DNA of 64,000 bases from Variovorax paradoxus_P (GCF_050627025.1 NZ_CP192473.1); one strand, 5' to 3'; shown: positions 26,248-36,618, numbered from the stretch's first letter. Numbers and translations are program-made. Notes: generated from the sequence alone by a model not told the origin.

Positions 26248-26635
26248 ACCATCCCTCCCGAAACGCAGTCAAGAATGCATCACGTCGCACGTCGGACTCT
26301 CAATATAGGTAAGAAGAAAGTAGAAGTTTACGGCCCGTGTGCGTCAATTCTGTGGTGCCAGTGCATTTCTCGAGTCTTGGAGAAGGAAAGCCTGAGCAAG
26401 AAAGCGCCGCCCTCCCCTCGTGCATCGGCACGAGTCCACATTGGGAGCTGCCAGGGCAGAATCGGTTTGCCGCTAACGGAGCTCACCGTGAATGGCCACG
26501 AAGCCTGGTTTGTTGATTTTCAGGTGAGACAGACGCAGGCTTCACCTTTCATTAGCGGAGATCGCGTTCCTGCGTACTCCGCGAGCAGTTTCGCATGCCA
26601 TGACTGCCTGCTGACTGCATTGCAGGTTGAAGCGG
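26248..26635. other. intergenic region upstream of the activator gene
   Basis: About 390 bp between the activator start and the phage relics. It is somewhat lower in GC near 26280-26400 and should contain the activator promoter. No gene with support was found. Confidence 0.4.
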
Positions 26636-26937
26636 TCAGACTTGGTTGGCGCTGCTTTCCGGGCGTACAGCACCAAAACGCCAGCGTTGCCGGGAATAGC
26701 CGCGCTCGCTGGCATCGCCACGGCGCGTGGAGCACAGCTCGGAGGCGAGCAGGCGCGCGCCGTCTTCGGAGGCGACACCGCCGACCAGCACGGTTTGCGT
26801 CTGGACGCTGAGCAGGTGATCGCTCAGGCCCGCGATGATGCCGTCGAGCTTCTGCAGATGGATCAAGAGCGGTTTTTTTAAGACGCACGCGACGATGTAG
26901 GGTATTTCGTGGGATGGCCCCATCCGGACGCCTGCGC

Positions 26938-28084
26938 ACTGGCAAATTCGTCCTCGTTCTTGTCGTCGCTCGTCGTCTCTCCGCTTGCGGCGGTGGCGAG
27001 GCGATGGGTTGCGCGGTCGTGAGTCCGCGCGCGGCCGCCATACACAGCTCGATGGCGTGCAGCTAGTGCGCTCTGAGCCGGCGCGGCGGCTATGCAAGTC
27101 GCGCCAGGCTTCCCGCAACCTCGCGAGCACGAAGGCCTCGAAGGCCTGATTGGGGCTTCCGGGCGTGAAGCTGGAGAGGCGCGCGCCGGCGGGCAGCGGG
27201 ATGGCCGCAGCGCCCTTGAGTTCGCGGATGTTGCCTGCCTGGGTGAGCGAGTCCTTACAGGCGCCGCGCGGGTTCTCGCCGAACAGGGCCGCCGCATACT
27301 GCGGGTCGAGGTCGGATTCGAGGAAAGCGGCCACGAGCGAGTTGGCGAGGCTCGCCTGCAGCTCGTTGGCGGCGTACTTGCCGGCCATGTGGAACTCGCG
27401 CATGACGGCGAGACGACGGGTTTGGCGCGGGACTGGCCGGTGCGTTCCTTGTCGTGCAGGTGGATGACGCACCCGACCGGTCGAATTCGATGCCCTTGCG
27501 GATCTGGTCGTGGTGCTCCAGGCCGATCGGGGTCGAGAGCCGGTCGGCTTCGACGCACAGGAGGCGCGTGTTCCAGCGGGTGCTGGGGCGCGGCAGCCAC
27601 AGCGGCAAGGCCAGCGCATCGCCGTTGAGCATGGCGCCGCCCCATGCCTGCAGGGTGAGGCCCAGCAGGTTCTGCGTGCGCGAAGCATCGCACTCGGTGG
27701 TCTCGGCCCAGGAGCGGAACTTGGCTTCCTGTTGCCCCACTCGCGGGCCTGCTCGCGGCTCCAGCCGAGCAGGCGGTAGTCAGGCGTGGCGCTCAGGCGC
27801 AGGACGGCGCCGACGATGTTGTCTCGCATCGTCTGCATACCGCCGGCCATGAGGCCGTTGTTGCGGCCGAGGTCGCGCGAGCGGGCGGTCAGGGTGTCGA
27901 GGTCGGGGAGCAGGTCCGCATCGGCGCTGCCGCCGACGGGGTTCCAGTCGTGCATCGCCAGGTCGTTGCCCGCAGCGGCATCGTGCGCGGACATGCTCGC
28001 GCCGCTGCGACCGAAAGGCGAGAGGCTGCGACCGAAAGACGAAACGCCGCGCCAGGCGCTGCTGAACAGGTTGGCAAGGCCCAT
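26938..28084 (-). pseudogene. lambda-family phage portal protein (gpB-like), multiply frameshifted
   Basis: It starts at the ATG at 28084 (MGLANLFSSAW). The first ~115 codons match lambda-type portals (TARSRDLGRNNGLMAGG, RDNIVGAVLRLSATPDYR, LLGWSREQAREW). The frame then breaks near 27725; homologous sequence continues in other frames (TLQAWGGAMLNGDALALPLWL, then FHMAGKYAANELQASLANS and SFTPGSPNQAFEAF). At least two frameshifts make it non-functional. A portal forms the dodecameric DNA channel of the phage head. Position directly after gpW is the lambda order. Confidence 0.8.
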
Positions 28085-28094
28085 CGTCCGTTCC

Positions 28095-28265
28095 TCAGAC
28101 GATGTAGATGGGGCCGCGCGAGCCGGCACCGGAACGGCGGTCGAGCTCTTCGCTGACGGCGGCGATCTCCTTGCGGATCTCGGCGACGTTCTGCTGGTAT
28201 TGGACGGAGCGCCCGTTGTGCGCAGCGAGTGTGGGTGCGGTCAGCCGGTCCTGCAGCGACGGCAT
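28095..28265 (-). pseudogene. lambda gpW-like head-tail joining protein (N-terminus altered)
   Basis: 56 codons from the ATG at 28265. The C-terminal part, GRSVQYQQNVAEIRKEIAAV followed by RRSGAGSRGPIYIV, lines up with the end of lambda gpW (a GRRVEF strand, a helical segment, then an RRGPAGFYV-like tail). gpW is about 68 residues, so the start seems lost or altered. It lies 10 bp upstream of the portal relic, as in lambda (A-W-B order). Confidence 0.65.
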
Positions 28266-28564
28266 GAGGCGTGCGCGGGTAGCACAGGTCACTGCGGAAC
28301 TGTCGGCTGGAACAGTTCACAAAATCAGTTCCGCCCAACACAGAAACCCCTGTCCCAAGCTGGGAAGGGTGGTGACAATCTGATCACTCAAGCTTCCGGC
28401 AGAGCTAAGCACGGCCCCTCGCACACGACTTCCTCGACATCCGCGATGGATGCAAGACCGCTTGCGAGGAGGCGGCCATACGCGTTGAACAACGATGTTC
28501 AATGCCTTGGCCCCTCCACCCTTCATAACTGTGCGCGATCACCGGATTCTCGCAAAGCTCATTT

Positions 28565-29065
28565 CTACTGATCGGCGGTGAACAGTACGAAGCGATCTTC
28601 GACCAGGGCCTTCTCGTACAAAGCCTTCACGCCAACAAGCGATTCCCATGTGGACGCGAAATCCTCCTGGGAAAGATCGCTGCCGTACGCTTCGGCGTTG
28701 ATGTTGTCGTAGCACCGCCTGAACTCGTCCTCGCCGATCAGGGCGAGGGCCTTCGCAATATCTCGAACCTGCGAGGGCGTCTTCAAGCTCATGATGTAGT
28801 CGCCCTTGCCGTAGAGGCTGCTACCCCCCAGGACGACGTGGTTGAGCGGATACGTGCCGCCGGTCCACGACAGCGATCCATCCGAGAGGGCCCGATGCAT
28901 GGCGTCCCAAGCTTTATCGGACTCCGCTAGACAATTCTCGTTTTCAAAGTAGCGCTCTTCTATCTCATCTGTCACGAATTCGAGGCGGTCGTCATCGTTA
29001 TCAATGGCCTGCAAGGCCATCGCATCTTCTCGGGTGAGAGCGAAATGAACACCGAGGCAACTCAT
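28565..29065 (-). CDS. DUF1877 family protein
   Basis: 166 aa. The opening MSCLGVHFALTREDA and the C-terminal pattern (ALALIGEDEFRRCY, VLFTADQ) are typical of DUF1877. Soluble and cytoplasmic. It is the third small gene downstream of the Rhs gene on the same strand; genes in this position often encode immunity proteins of current or displaced Rhs toxins, so such a role is possible but not shown. A distant relative lies at 293-781. Confidence 0.75.
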   Translation of the reverse strand: MSCLGVHFALTREDAMALQAIDNDDDRLEFVTDEIEERYFENENCLAESDKAWDAMHRALSDGSLSWTGGTYPLNHVVLGGSSLYGKGDYIMSLKTPSQVRDIAKALALIGEDEFRRCYDNINAEAYGSDLSQEDFASTWESLVGVKALYEKALVEDRFVLFTADQ

Positions 29066-29198
29066 TCTTCGATTCCTATTTGTTTGAAGTAGCGAAAAGG
29101 CTCAGTTGGAAATTCTGCCCGCTTCCGCTGCAGCTGCGGTTCGGGCTGTGCAATGAAAATGGCCAACACGAGGCTGGAACCCTCGATCAACTTGGACT

Positions 29199-29519
29199 CT
29201 ATGGCAGGCGTCGTAGAACTTCGTCGGCTCTAACATCTAGAGCCGACAGCTCACGATCAAGCAAATCAAAGAGGTCCGTGTCCGGCATTCCTTCGACGCC
29301 AGGCATTGCGACTGATTTTTGGAACGATGCAATGTGATGGATTAACTCATTGAAGCGACGCAGGTCGACTGGATTAGCAACCCCATTCGTGCCGATTTCG
29401 TACGTATCTCGTGCGGCCATTGAGATCACATGCAATAACCGAGTCAGCCAAGTCAGTCGATCGGCCTGCGAAAGAGAACGAAAACTTACCAACTCAGATT
29501 GCATGGAGTTCGAGTTCAT
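29199..29519 (-). CDS. hypothetical protein downstream of Rhs
   Basis: 106 aa from the ATG at 29519 (MNSNSMQSEL). Helical, acidic C-terminus (LLDRELSALDVRADEVL), no signal or membrane segment. No family recognised. Its lower GC and its place in the Rhs-linked gene string suggest an acquired accessory gene, perhaps an immunity or orphan partner. Confidence 0.5.
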   Translation of the reverse strand: MNSNSMQSELVSFRSLSQADRLTWLTRLLHVISMAARDTYEIGTNGVANPVDLRRFNELIHHIASFQKSVAMPGVEGMPDTDLFDLLDRELSALDVRADEVLRRLP

Positions 29520-29744
29520 CGATAGATCTTCCGTAGAAGTTTGTTTATGTCGACTCCCCAATCTTCGAGGATCAAAAAGCGATTGAAGAAGGGAAGGAGG
29601 TTCTTACGAATCGACAGGTGACTGGGTGTCTGCCCCGAGGCGGACAACACAGGTTTGAGTCCTCACAGATTTGACCAAGAAAATCAACCAAGAAATCGCT
29701 CAGAGGCAAATGACAGAACTTGAGCACTGCGCCCTTTTCATGGA

Positions 29745-29969
29745 TCAGCGCCCTGACAGCTTGTCGTTGATTTCGTCCAATAATCTCATTTTCTCTCGAA
29801 GCTCGGCCTTCAAATTCTCCAAATACCCTTGCAGCTCACGGATTTCTGATTTTGTTGCAATTAATCTTTCTTTCGCTTTTTTGAAATCCAACTCGCACCT
29901 GGTCATTTTTTCTTTGGCGAGAATATATCTTTTATCAAATATTCCCAGATCCCTTTCATGATCATTCAC
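29745..29969 (-). CDS. small coiled-coil protein directly downstream of Rhs (candidate immunity)
   Basis: 74 aa from the GTG at 29969, only 4 bp after the Rhs stop. Lys/Glu-rich with a heptad-like pattern (KAKERLIATKSEIRELQGYL, LREKMRLLDEINDKL), predicting a long coiled coil. It is AT-richer than its surroundings, like the 3' end of the Rhs gene. The cognate immunity gene of an Rhs toxin normally lies here, so this is the best candidate. It may also be only part of one. Confidence 0.5.
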   Translation of the reverse strand: MNDHERDLGIFDKRYILAKEKMTRCELDFKKAKERLIATKSEIRELQGYLENLKAELREKMRLLDEINDKLSGR

Positions 29970-29973
29970 GGCA

Positions 29974-32900
29974 TTACTCCAATCCTTTAATAATCTGAGG
30001 CCTAAAACCGGCAGCCCGAATGCCTTGCAACTTGACCCTGGCATTCAAGAGCCGATTGCCAATTTTTTTATCAAGAAAAACTTGAACTCCAGCGCGGTGT
30101 AAATATTTCATCTCACCGGTCCTTAGTGAGTCAATCGCTTTTTTGAAATCCCCTGTACACAATTTTTCGTCGCCGGGGTAAATCTGGCCTGTCGCAGTCA
30201 ATATTCGTGGCCCCTCCACCCCGCCAATCCGCGTATGCACATGCCAGCCATGACCCTGCTGTTTGCCATGCTCCACCTTTCCCCCAATGTAGGTGGGATC
30301 TGGGGGCCCAGGATTAGCGTAGAAAGTGACGCCACCCACCTGATAGACAGTCTCCAGTCCGTCAGGATCTGCAAAACTTAAAGGATTCCCATCCACATAG
30401 CCAAACCTATTCCATCCTCCATCCAGTCCAATCGGATCAGCTTGCGTGTAGCGCCCCGTCCGCGCGTCATAGCTCCTGAAGAAGTTGTAGAACAACCCCG
30501 ACTCTTCATCCGCATACTGGCCCGGATACCTCAGGTTGAACCGCAGTTCCGACATTCCCGTCGTGCCTGGATTCGGCGCTTTGTCCAACACCGCAAAGCG
30601 ATACCTCGCGAGCGTCGGCGGGTCTTCCCCGAAGGCGCTGTAGGTCCACTGCCAGACTGGTTGGTTGCTGTCGTTGGTCAGCAGGCGCGGCGTATTCAGA
30701 TGGTCGCTGTGCACCGCATAGGTCATCCCGTCGATCACGGCGGCAATCGGCATCGGACCGCTCGGGGTGGGAAGGTAGATGTACTGGGCCTGCCCCGCGC
30801 TGCGCGCGCCGCCGCTCCCGGACTCGGAGATCAGCGTGCCCTGCTCGTCGTACACATAGGCGTAGCCCAGCTGTTCTGCCTCCACGAACGACGGATCCCA
30901 CATCTTGGCGAAGAACTCCGCCGACAGGCTGCGCATGAAGCCCGGGCTGTCGCCCTCGCCCTCGGTGGGCGGATACAAGGGCTCGGTCTTGAACACACGC
31001 TGGCCGAGCGCATTGTGCGCATAGCGTGTGGTCGGGCTGACATCGGCCGTACCGGTTGTGACCGAGGAAAGCCGGCCCTCGGCGTCATATGCAAAAGTGC
31101 GCAATCCATTGCCTGTCAAGGCTCCATTGCCGTCATAAGCGTAGGCGACGCTTGTACTGCTTCCATTGTTGATCGTTTGACTGAAGTACTGGAAACGGTT
31201 GCTGTGCAGCCCACTCCTGCTGTAGACCCGTTTGGTCTCTACACCGCCCGAGTTCCGCGTGCTTTCCGTGCGATTGCCATTCGGGTCATACGCGAACGTC
31301 GAGGTGTTTCCCGGCATGTTGAAGCTGGTCACCCGTCCCGCGGCGTCGTGACCGATGCTCCACGTCACATCCCCGGCCACGAAGCCCGCCTGCTCGGGAT
31401 CGGTGCCGGGTCGGTAGACACGCTGCGAGAGGCCTTTGATCCGCCCCGCGGCGTCGTAGACATAGCTCGCGAAATCCGTTTGGGTCAACCTTCCAGCCGT
31501 GTCATAGGTACGGCTCGCAGCCAAGGGCGAAGCGCCGAAGCTCCAGGTCCATGCCGTCGCCTGGCCCAAGGGATTCCAGCTGAGGCCGGTGACAAGTGGC
31601 TTTCCGTTCAGCGTCAGTTCCGTGAGTCGACCCGTTCCATCGTAGCCATAGGTGAGCAGGCCTCCGCCATTCGGATATCCGATTGCGGCGAGCGTCCCAT
31701 TGGGGTTGTAGCTGTAGCTCACCAGCTGGGCACTGCCGTTGGCCAGAACCTGCCTCTTGAGCACTACCCTGCCCAGAGCGTCCCGGGTGTATTCCGTCGC
31801 TCCGCTTCGATCAACGATCTCGGACAGATATCCCACGCTGTGGGCCGAGCGGTCATAGCGCAGCGTCGTGGACTTGCCATCCGCAAACAACAGGCTGGTG
31901 GGCCTGCCCAGCAGGTCGCGTGAGATGGTCGTTGCCTGGCCGAGCGCATCGGTGATCTGCTTGGGCAGACCGAGCGCGTCGTACTGGGTGCTGGCGCTCC
32001 CTGTGTCGGCACTGCTCTCCGATGTCGCGTTGCCATCAACGTCGCGCGTGAAGCTTGTCACGACGCTGATGGCATCCTTGGCCTCGATGACGGCGTCGAG
32101 CGCGTCGTATCTCAGCGTGCTCGATCCTCCTGCATTGGAGAAATAATCCGGCCTACCCAACTGGTCACGGGTGAAGTACGTCATCTGGTTCAGACCGTTG
32201 GTCGTTGACTTCGCATCCCCGTTGGAGTCATAGCCGAAGGTCTTCGTCAGGTCCGCACCCTCTGTCTGGCTTGCCACACGGTTGAGATTGTTGACCGCTC
32301 GCACCACATTCCAGGCAAGGTGGCCGGCGGCATCTCGGACCTGCTCCGAGATGCGATTGCCCATACCGTCGAGGGCGAACACGCCGCTTTCACCACGGTT
32401 GTTGTTCCAGCCTGTGACTCGATGGGCAGCATCGTAGACGTAGGTCAGCGATAGGCCCGCAGGGAATGTTACGGTCTCGACAGCACCGTACGGTTTGTAG
32501 GTGAAGCTGGTCGTCTGCGCGTCGACGGTGCGGGTCAGCAGACGGTCTCGTGAATCGTAGGTGTAGGTGGTGACGGCCCCGTTGGGCGCCGTCGTGCTGG
32601 AAAGCCGATGCGCGCCATCGTAGGTATGCCGGGTCACATGGCCCAGGGCGTTCGACACGCGCGAGAGATTTCCGAACGCGTCATATGAGAAAGTCGTGAC
32701 AGCGCCATTCGGTGACGTTTCTGTTTCGACCAGGCCTTGGGATGTGTAGGTCCAGCGGGTGGTTCGCGCCGAACCGGGCGTACCCGCGGTGTCGGTCACC
32801 GTCTGCGACAAGAGATTGCCTGCCGCGTCGTATTCGAAAGCGGTCTTTCGCCCCTCCTCCGTGACGAGAACCGGCAGCGCAAAGAGAGGGTGCCAGATCG

Positions 32901-34437
32901 TGGAAACCGTTCGTCTTTGGATGGAACCTGCGGTTGTCACCGAGGTTGGAAGCCGCCTTGTTGAATCCCACTTGGTCGTCGTCTCCAGACCGCTGAAGTC
33001 CGCCTCTCTCGTGATCAATCCACTCGCATCCTGGACCTGATAGCTGATCTGCTGGCCGCTATCGGCAGAGATCGCGGAATTGCGCGCCAGTCCCAGCTGG
33101 CCTTTGACAGTCTTGTATGTGTAGTCGCGACTGGTGCCCAGCGGGTCGGTGACGGTCGCATAGGTCGTGTCTTGAGAGAGCGAGCCCCCATACTTGACTC
33201 CGTACTTGTATGCACCTCCTGCAAGCTGTGTCTCGACAGCGCGACCGATGTTGTCATAGGCCATCGTCGCATACCGTTGCCCGGCCTCGTCCACGATGCC
33301 CGTCAGCGCAAGCGGGAAGGCCGGATTCTCATAGAGGTAGGTCTTGAACTTCCCATCTGTCTGAACGGCAGTCGACAGTCTTCCTGCGCTGTCGTAGGTG
33401 TAACGGACCACTTGGCCGCCAAGGACAAAGGCGCTCGCGAGTTTCCCGCCGAGGTAGGTGAACGAGAGCGTCCGACCGAAGGCGTTCGACACCGTTGCCA
33501 GCCTGCCCTCGCCGTCATAGGTATAGATCGCTGCGCGTCCGTTGCGCTGCGCCACGACTTGAAGCTTGCCCGACCCGTCGAAGTGAAAGGAGCTGTCGTC
33601 CGAAGCCCGTCGCAGTATCCAGTCGCCGCCGGCGGTGTGGGTCAACGTATCGGCACTGCCTGCGGCGACCCACTTCCCGGACCCCGCGTCGCGTGAAAAG
33701 CTGCGCACTTCACCGCCGGCCAGAGAGATGTCTGTGGAGACTGGGTCGGCGGCCGGCGATGCCTTCAATGCCATGTCATGGTTATGCGCCCAGCTGAGAC
33801 CGAGAGGGCTCGAACTTCTGGCGGCACTCCCCGACCATCCGCTTCGGTACGTCCGCGCAAACGTGAGAGGGTCCGGGCCGGAGAGTTCAATGTCGATCTC
33901 GGTCGTCACCTCCTCCCCTGTGGCGGGGACGATGGGTTTGCCGAACGAGAACATGCACATGTTGCTCGATGCGGGCTGCGGCGTCGCGGCGATGCACCCC
34001 GTGCCGGCGCCGTTCTCCTGGAAAGAGAACTTGCACTGACAAGTGCCGTTGCTGTATTCGCTGTTTTCGGGGCAGTTGGTGGAAGCGAGCATGTCGATGC
34101 CACCCCACAGATGAGGACCGGACTCCGTGGGCTGCTCGATAACGCAGCTTCCGTTGTGCATGACCGGGACGCCGATCGTCGTGTTAAAGAAACGAGACTT
34201 CCAATACGCGACGGCCTTGGCTTCGTCGGAAGCGCATGCGGCGTCAGGTCCAGGGCCGGGATAGATGCGGCCGCTGCCGCCGCCACCTCCCTCCATGTAC
34301 CCCCAATAGCTGACCGTATAGCCCCTCACATGAGGAAGCGCTTGAGCCGATAGGGAGGCAAGCAAGAGCAAAACGAAGGAGGCGACGGCGGCCCAAGACC
34401 CCGCGCTTCGCGTTACCCATCCGAAGAGCACCTGCAT
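29974..34437 (-). CDS. Rhs-repeat polymorphic toxin with variable C-terminal domain
   Basis: 1487 aa from the ATG at 34437, which gives a signal-like hydrophobic N-terminus (FVLLLLASLSAQA). A DUF6531-type segment (GDPLTFARTYRSGWSGS-like) and many YD repeats (YTYDGEGRLATV, RYAHNALGQRVF) build the cocoon. The Rhs core ends with RYTQADPIGLDGGWNRF and DPDGLE near residue 1360. The last ~125 residues are a variable tip (HGWHVHTRIGG, YPGDEKLCTGDF) with no recognised toxin family. Base composition drops sharply there, the usual sign of a swapped tip. The N-terminal signal suggests a secreted or cell-wall-route Rhs rather than a T6SS PAAR type. Confidence 0.85.
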   Translation of the reverse strand: MQVLFGWVTRSAGSWAAVASFVLLLLASLSAQALPHVRGYTVSYWGYMEGGGGGSGRIYPGPGPDAACASDEAKAVAYWKSRFFNTTIGVPVMHNGSCVIEQPTESGPHLWGGIDMLASTNCPENSEYSNGTCQCKFSFQENGAGTGCIAATPQPASSNMCMFSFGKPIVPATGEEVTTEIDIELSGPDPLTFARTYRSGWSGSAARSSSPLGLSWAHNHDMALKASPAADPVSTDISLAGGEVRSFSRDAGSGKWVAAGSADTLTHTAGGDWILRRASDDSSFHFDGSGKLQVVAQRNGRAAIYTYDGEGRLATVSNAFGRTLSFTYLGGKLASAFVLGGQVVRYTYDSAGRLSTAVQTDGKFKTYLYENPAFPLALTGIVDEAGQRYATMAYDNIGRAVETQLAGGAYKYGVKYGGSLSQDTTYATVTDPLGTSRDYTYKTVKGQLGLARNSAISADSGQQISYQVQDASGLITREADFSGLETTTKWDSTRRLPTSVTTAGSIQRRTVSTIWHPLFALPVLVTEEGRKTAFEYDAAGNLLSQTVTDTAGTPGSARTTRWTYTSQGLVETETSPNGAVTTFSYDAFGNLSRVSNALGHVTRHTYDGAHRLSSTTAPNGAVTTYTYDSRDRLLTRTVDAQTTSFTYKPYGAVETVTFPAGLSLTYVYDAAHRVTGWNNNRGESGVFALDGMGNRISEQVRDAAGHLAWNVVRAVNNLNRVASQTEGADLTKTFGYDSNGDAKSTTNGLNQMTYFTRDQLGRPDYFSNAGGSSTLRYDALDAVIEAKDAISVVTSFTRDVDGNATSESSADTGSASTQYDALGLPKQITDALGQATTISRDLLGRPTSLLFADGKSTTLRYDRSAHSVGYLSEIVDRSGATEYTRDALGRVVLKRQVLANGSAQLVSYSYNPNGTLAAIGYPNGGGLLTYGYDGTGRLTELTLNGKPLVTGLSWNPLGQATAWTWSFGASPLAASRTYDTAGRLTQTDFASYVYDAAGRIKGLSQRVYRPGTDPEQAGFVAGDVTWSIGHDAAGRVTSFNMPGNTSTFAYDPNGNRTESTRNSGGVETKRVYSRSGLHSNRFQYFSQTINNGSSTSVAYAYDGNGALTGNGLRTFAYDAEGRLSSVTTGTADVSPTTRYAHNALGQRVFKTEPLYPPTEGEGDSPGFMRSLSAEFFAKMWDPSFVEAEQLGYAYVYDEQGTLISESGSGGARSAGQAQYIYLPTPSGPMPIAAVIDGMTYAVHSDHLNTPRLLTNDSNQPVWQWTYSAFGEDPPTLARYRFAVLDKAPNPGTTGMSELRFNLRYPGQYADEESGLFYNFFRSYDARTGRYTQADPIGLDGGWNRFGYVDGNPLSFADPDGLETVYQVGGVTFYANPGPPDPTYIGGKVEHGKQQGHGWHVHTRIGGVEGPRILTATGQIYPGDEKLCTGDFKKAIDSLRTGEMKYLHRAGVQVFLDKKIGNRLLNARVKLQGIRAAGFRPQIIKGLE

Positions 34438-35080
34438 GAGTGAGGTGACTCGGACGAGGCCGCCAATGTTGGACCGCAGACGCGCAGCCAAGACGTGCAG
34501 CTTTTTCTCAGTGCGCGATAGATCCGACCAAACCACAATGTGTACGCCCACTGGACCTCCTAAGTTGTTTGAGGTCGCCTCCGGGCTCACGAGCGGTTTG
34601 TGGCCCAAAGCAAGCGTGCGCACCTGTTGTGTGCGGCTGCTCAGGCTGAGCAAACGAGGGGCCGCAAGAATCTGCGGACGACTATGTCATGCGCGCGCGG
34701 CGCGTTTGTCCTGCGGGTGCAGTAGCGGAACCACCCTGCGCCCGCATGACTTCGGGGGGGGCAAACGCACTGGGCTGCCAGCGCTAAGGCTCCAAGCGCG
34801 GTCCAATCATGACTGCGGCTCGCCAGCGGGCTTCGAGATTTGGCCCCACATGACTGAGCGTCAGGGACTATTCCTGCCAACTCGAAAATGGTTGCGCAAA
34901 TTCAACCTCTGGACAATTTTCCGTGGAACCTCCTAGCGCCTCTTCGCGGTGCGCTTGGGCACGTACAGCGCGCACTGCCGTGCCGAAGGGCCAAACTCTG
35001 CATCAGCCATGGGGACAGCCTCCTCGACCGCCGCGTCGCTCAGACGCGCACGCGCGCGCCTCGCAGCGCGCATATCGCGG
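34438..35080. other. stretch between Rhs and IS481 without a clear gene
   Basis: About 640 bp. It probably carries the Rhs promoter and leader. The Rhs frame stays open up to 34653 but without protein-like sequence. No other supported gene. Confidence 0.4.
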
Positions 35081-36135
35081 ACTAGGTGTGAAGCTTCAAT
35101 AGGTTGTATCCGGTGTTCATCCGGATTGGGTTTGAGAGACTGGAAGTCGCCAAACACCCAATCCACTCAGGACACCCAACCGGATGAACACCCATAAGCA
35201 TGCCCGACTTACCTTTGCCCGCCGACTTGAGATGGTCAAACAGATGACTCGTGAAGGCTTGGATGCCGTGCGAGCCGCGGCTGCACACGGCGTCACTGCG
35301 CCAACGGCCAGGAAGTGGCTTGGCCGTTACCTTGCGGGCGGTGAGGCCGCCTTGGCCGATGCGTCCTCCAGGCCCACGCGCTCTCCCAGAGCCATCGATG
35401 CGGGCAAGGCCCTGCTGATCGTCGAGCTGCGCAAACGTCGAATGCTGCAGGCTCGCATTGCGCGCAGCGTGGGCGTCTCGGAGTCCACGGTCAGCCGCGT
35501 CCTGGCACGCGCCGGCATGTCCAAGCTGAGCGACCTGCAGCCTGTGGAGCCCGTCGTGCGCTACGAGCACGAAGCACCCGGCGATCTGCTGCATATCGAC
35601 ACCAAGAAGCTCGGGCGCATCGAGCGGCCCAGCCACCGCGTCACCGGCAATCGGCGAGATTCGGTCGACGGCGCGGGCTGGCAGACGCTGTTCGTGGCCA
35701 TCGATGACCACGCCAGGCTGGCGTTCACCGCCATGCACCCGGACGAGAAGCAAGCGCAGGCGGTCCTGCTCCTGCGCAATGCGGTGGCCTACTACGCCCG
35801 ATTGGGCATCACCGTGAAGCGGTTGCTGACGGACAACGGTGCAGCCTTCCGCTCGCGCGACTTCCGGGCAACCTGCATTGAACTGGGCATCAAGCACAGC
35901 TTCACGCGGCCCTACCGGCCGCAGACCAACGGCAAGGCAAAGAGGTTCATCCAGTCCGCGTTGCGAGAGTGGGCCTACGGCTGGACCTACTAGAACTCGG
36001 CCCATCGAACCGATGCCCTGGCAAGCTGGCAACACCATTACAACTGGCATCGCCCGCACAGTGGTATCGGCGGCATCGCGCCCATGTCCAGACTCAACTC
36101 GTCAAGAAACAACCTCTTGACGCTTCACAACTAGG
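35081..36135 (+). mobile_element. IS481-family insertion sequence with 6-bp target duplication ACTAGG
   Basis: Terminal inverted repeats at 35087-35107 and 36109-36129 (TGTGAAGC...AGGTTGT, 18 of 21 matches) bound a ~1043-bp element. Direct repeats ACTAGG flank it (35081-35086 and 36130-36135). This fits IS481, known in Bordetella to insert at NCTAGN and duplicate 6 bp. Confidence 0.9.
35184..36134 (+). pseudogene. IS481 transposase with amber codon and altered catalytic Glu
   Basis: Full frame of 316 codons, interrupted by TAG at 35991-35993 (after WAYGWTY), where relatives have a Gln codon. Helix-turn-helix at the N-terminus (ARRLEMVKQM, AAAHGVTAPTARKWLGRYL). The DDE domain has Asp in LLHIDTKK and in LLTDNGAAF, but the third acidic residue in NGKAERFIQS is Lys here (NGKAKRFIQS). 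Loss of the catalytic Glu plus a nonsense codon predicts an inactive enzyme. The final TAG overlaps the CTAG target duplication. Confidence 0.88.
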
Positions 36136-36378
36136 TTTCCACTCCTTCGAATCTCGCTCGGCATCCGCTGCGACGCGAACGCCACCTTCCGCTTCAACCG
36201 AACAAGCCCGTCTGGAGCGAGGCTGCCCCCTCAGCGAGGTCAGAGATCGACGGAACCCAACAAACTGTGCCAGCAGAGGCCCCGTTGAACAAAAAACGAG
36301 GCTTGCGGCAAGTAGTTTGGTGATTCGCGTGACAAAGGAGGTCCAAGGGATCGCGGAGTGCGGAGTTCTATCGGAGCC

Positions 36379-36618
36379 CTACGAAAGGAGAAGAATCATT
36401 TCGATCTCCAATCTCAAGCTGGTTCGGATATAGCGCGCAGATCGCGACGGCACCACTCGCTTGAGCATATCGCCGCACTCGGGACTGGATGCCTTCAGTT
36501 CGATATCCTGGAGGTCTGCGTGCGCGAGGGTACGCCCGTTTAACTGAACGGTCTTTGCGGTGAGCACGGCGGCTTCGGCGGCCAGGTAGCTGGCCAGCAT
36601 GTCTGTTGCGATAGTCAT
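36379..36618 (-). pseudogene. phage gpW/DUF6148-like small head protein fragment
   Basis: 79 codons from the ATG at 36618. The first ~38 (MTIATDMLASYLAAEAAVL, LNGRTLAHADLQDI) match the short phage proteins found between terminase and portal genes in lambda-type prophages of this group. The sequence after ADLQDI no longer fits, so the 3' end is probably replaced. It lies on the same strand as the terminase and portal relics. Confidence 0.45.

Noticed and set aside
26185..26811. 208-codon plus-strand ORF
   Set aside because: It has no ribosome site and no family pattern, and it overlaps the activator's upstream region and phage relics; probably not coding.
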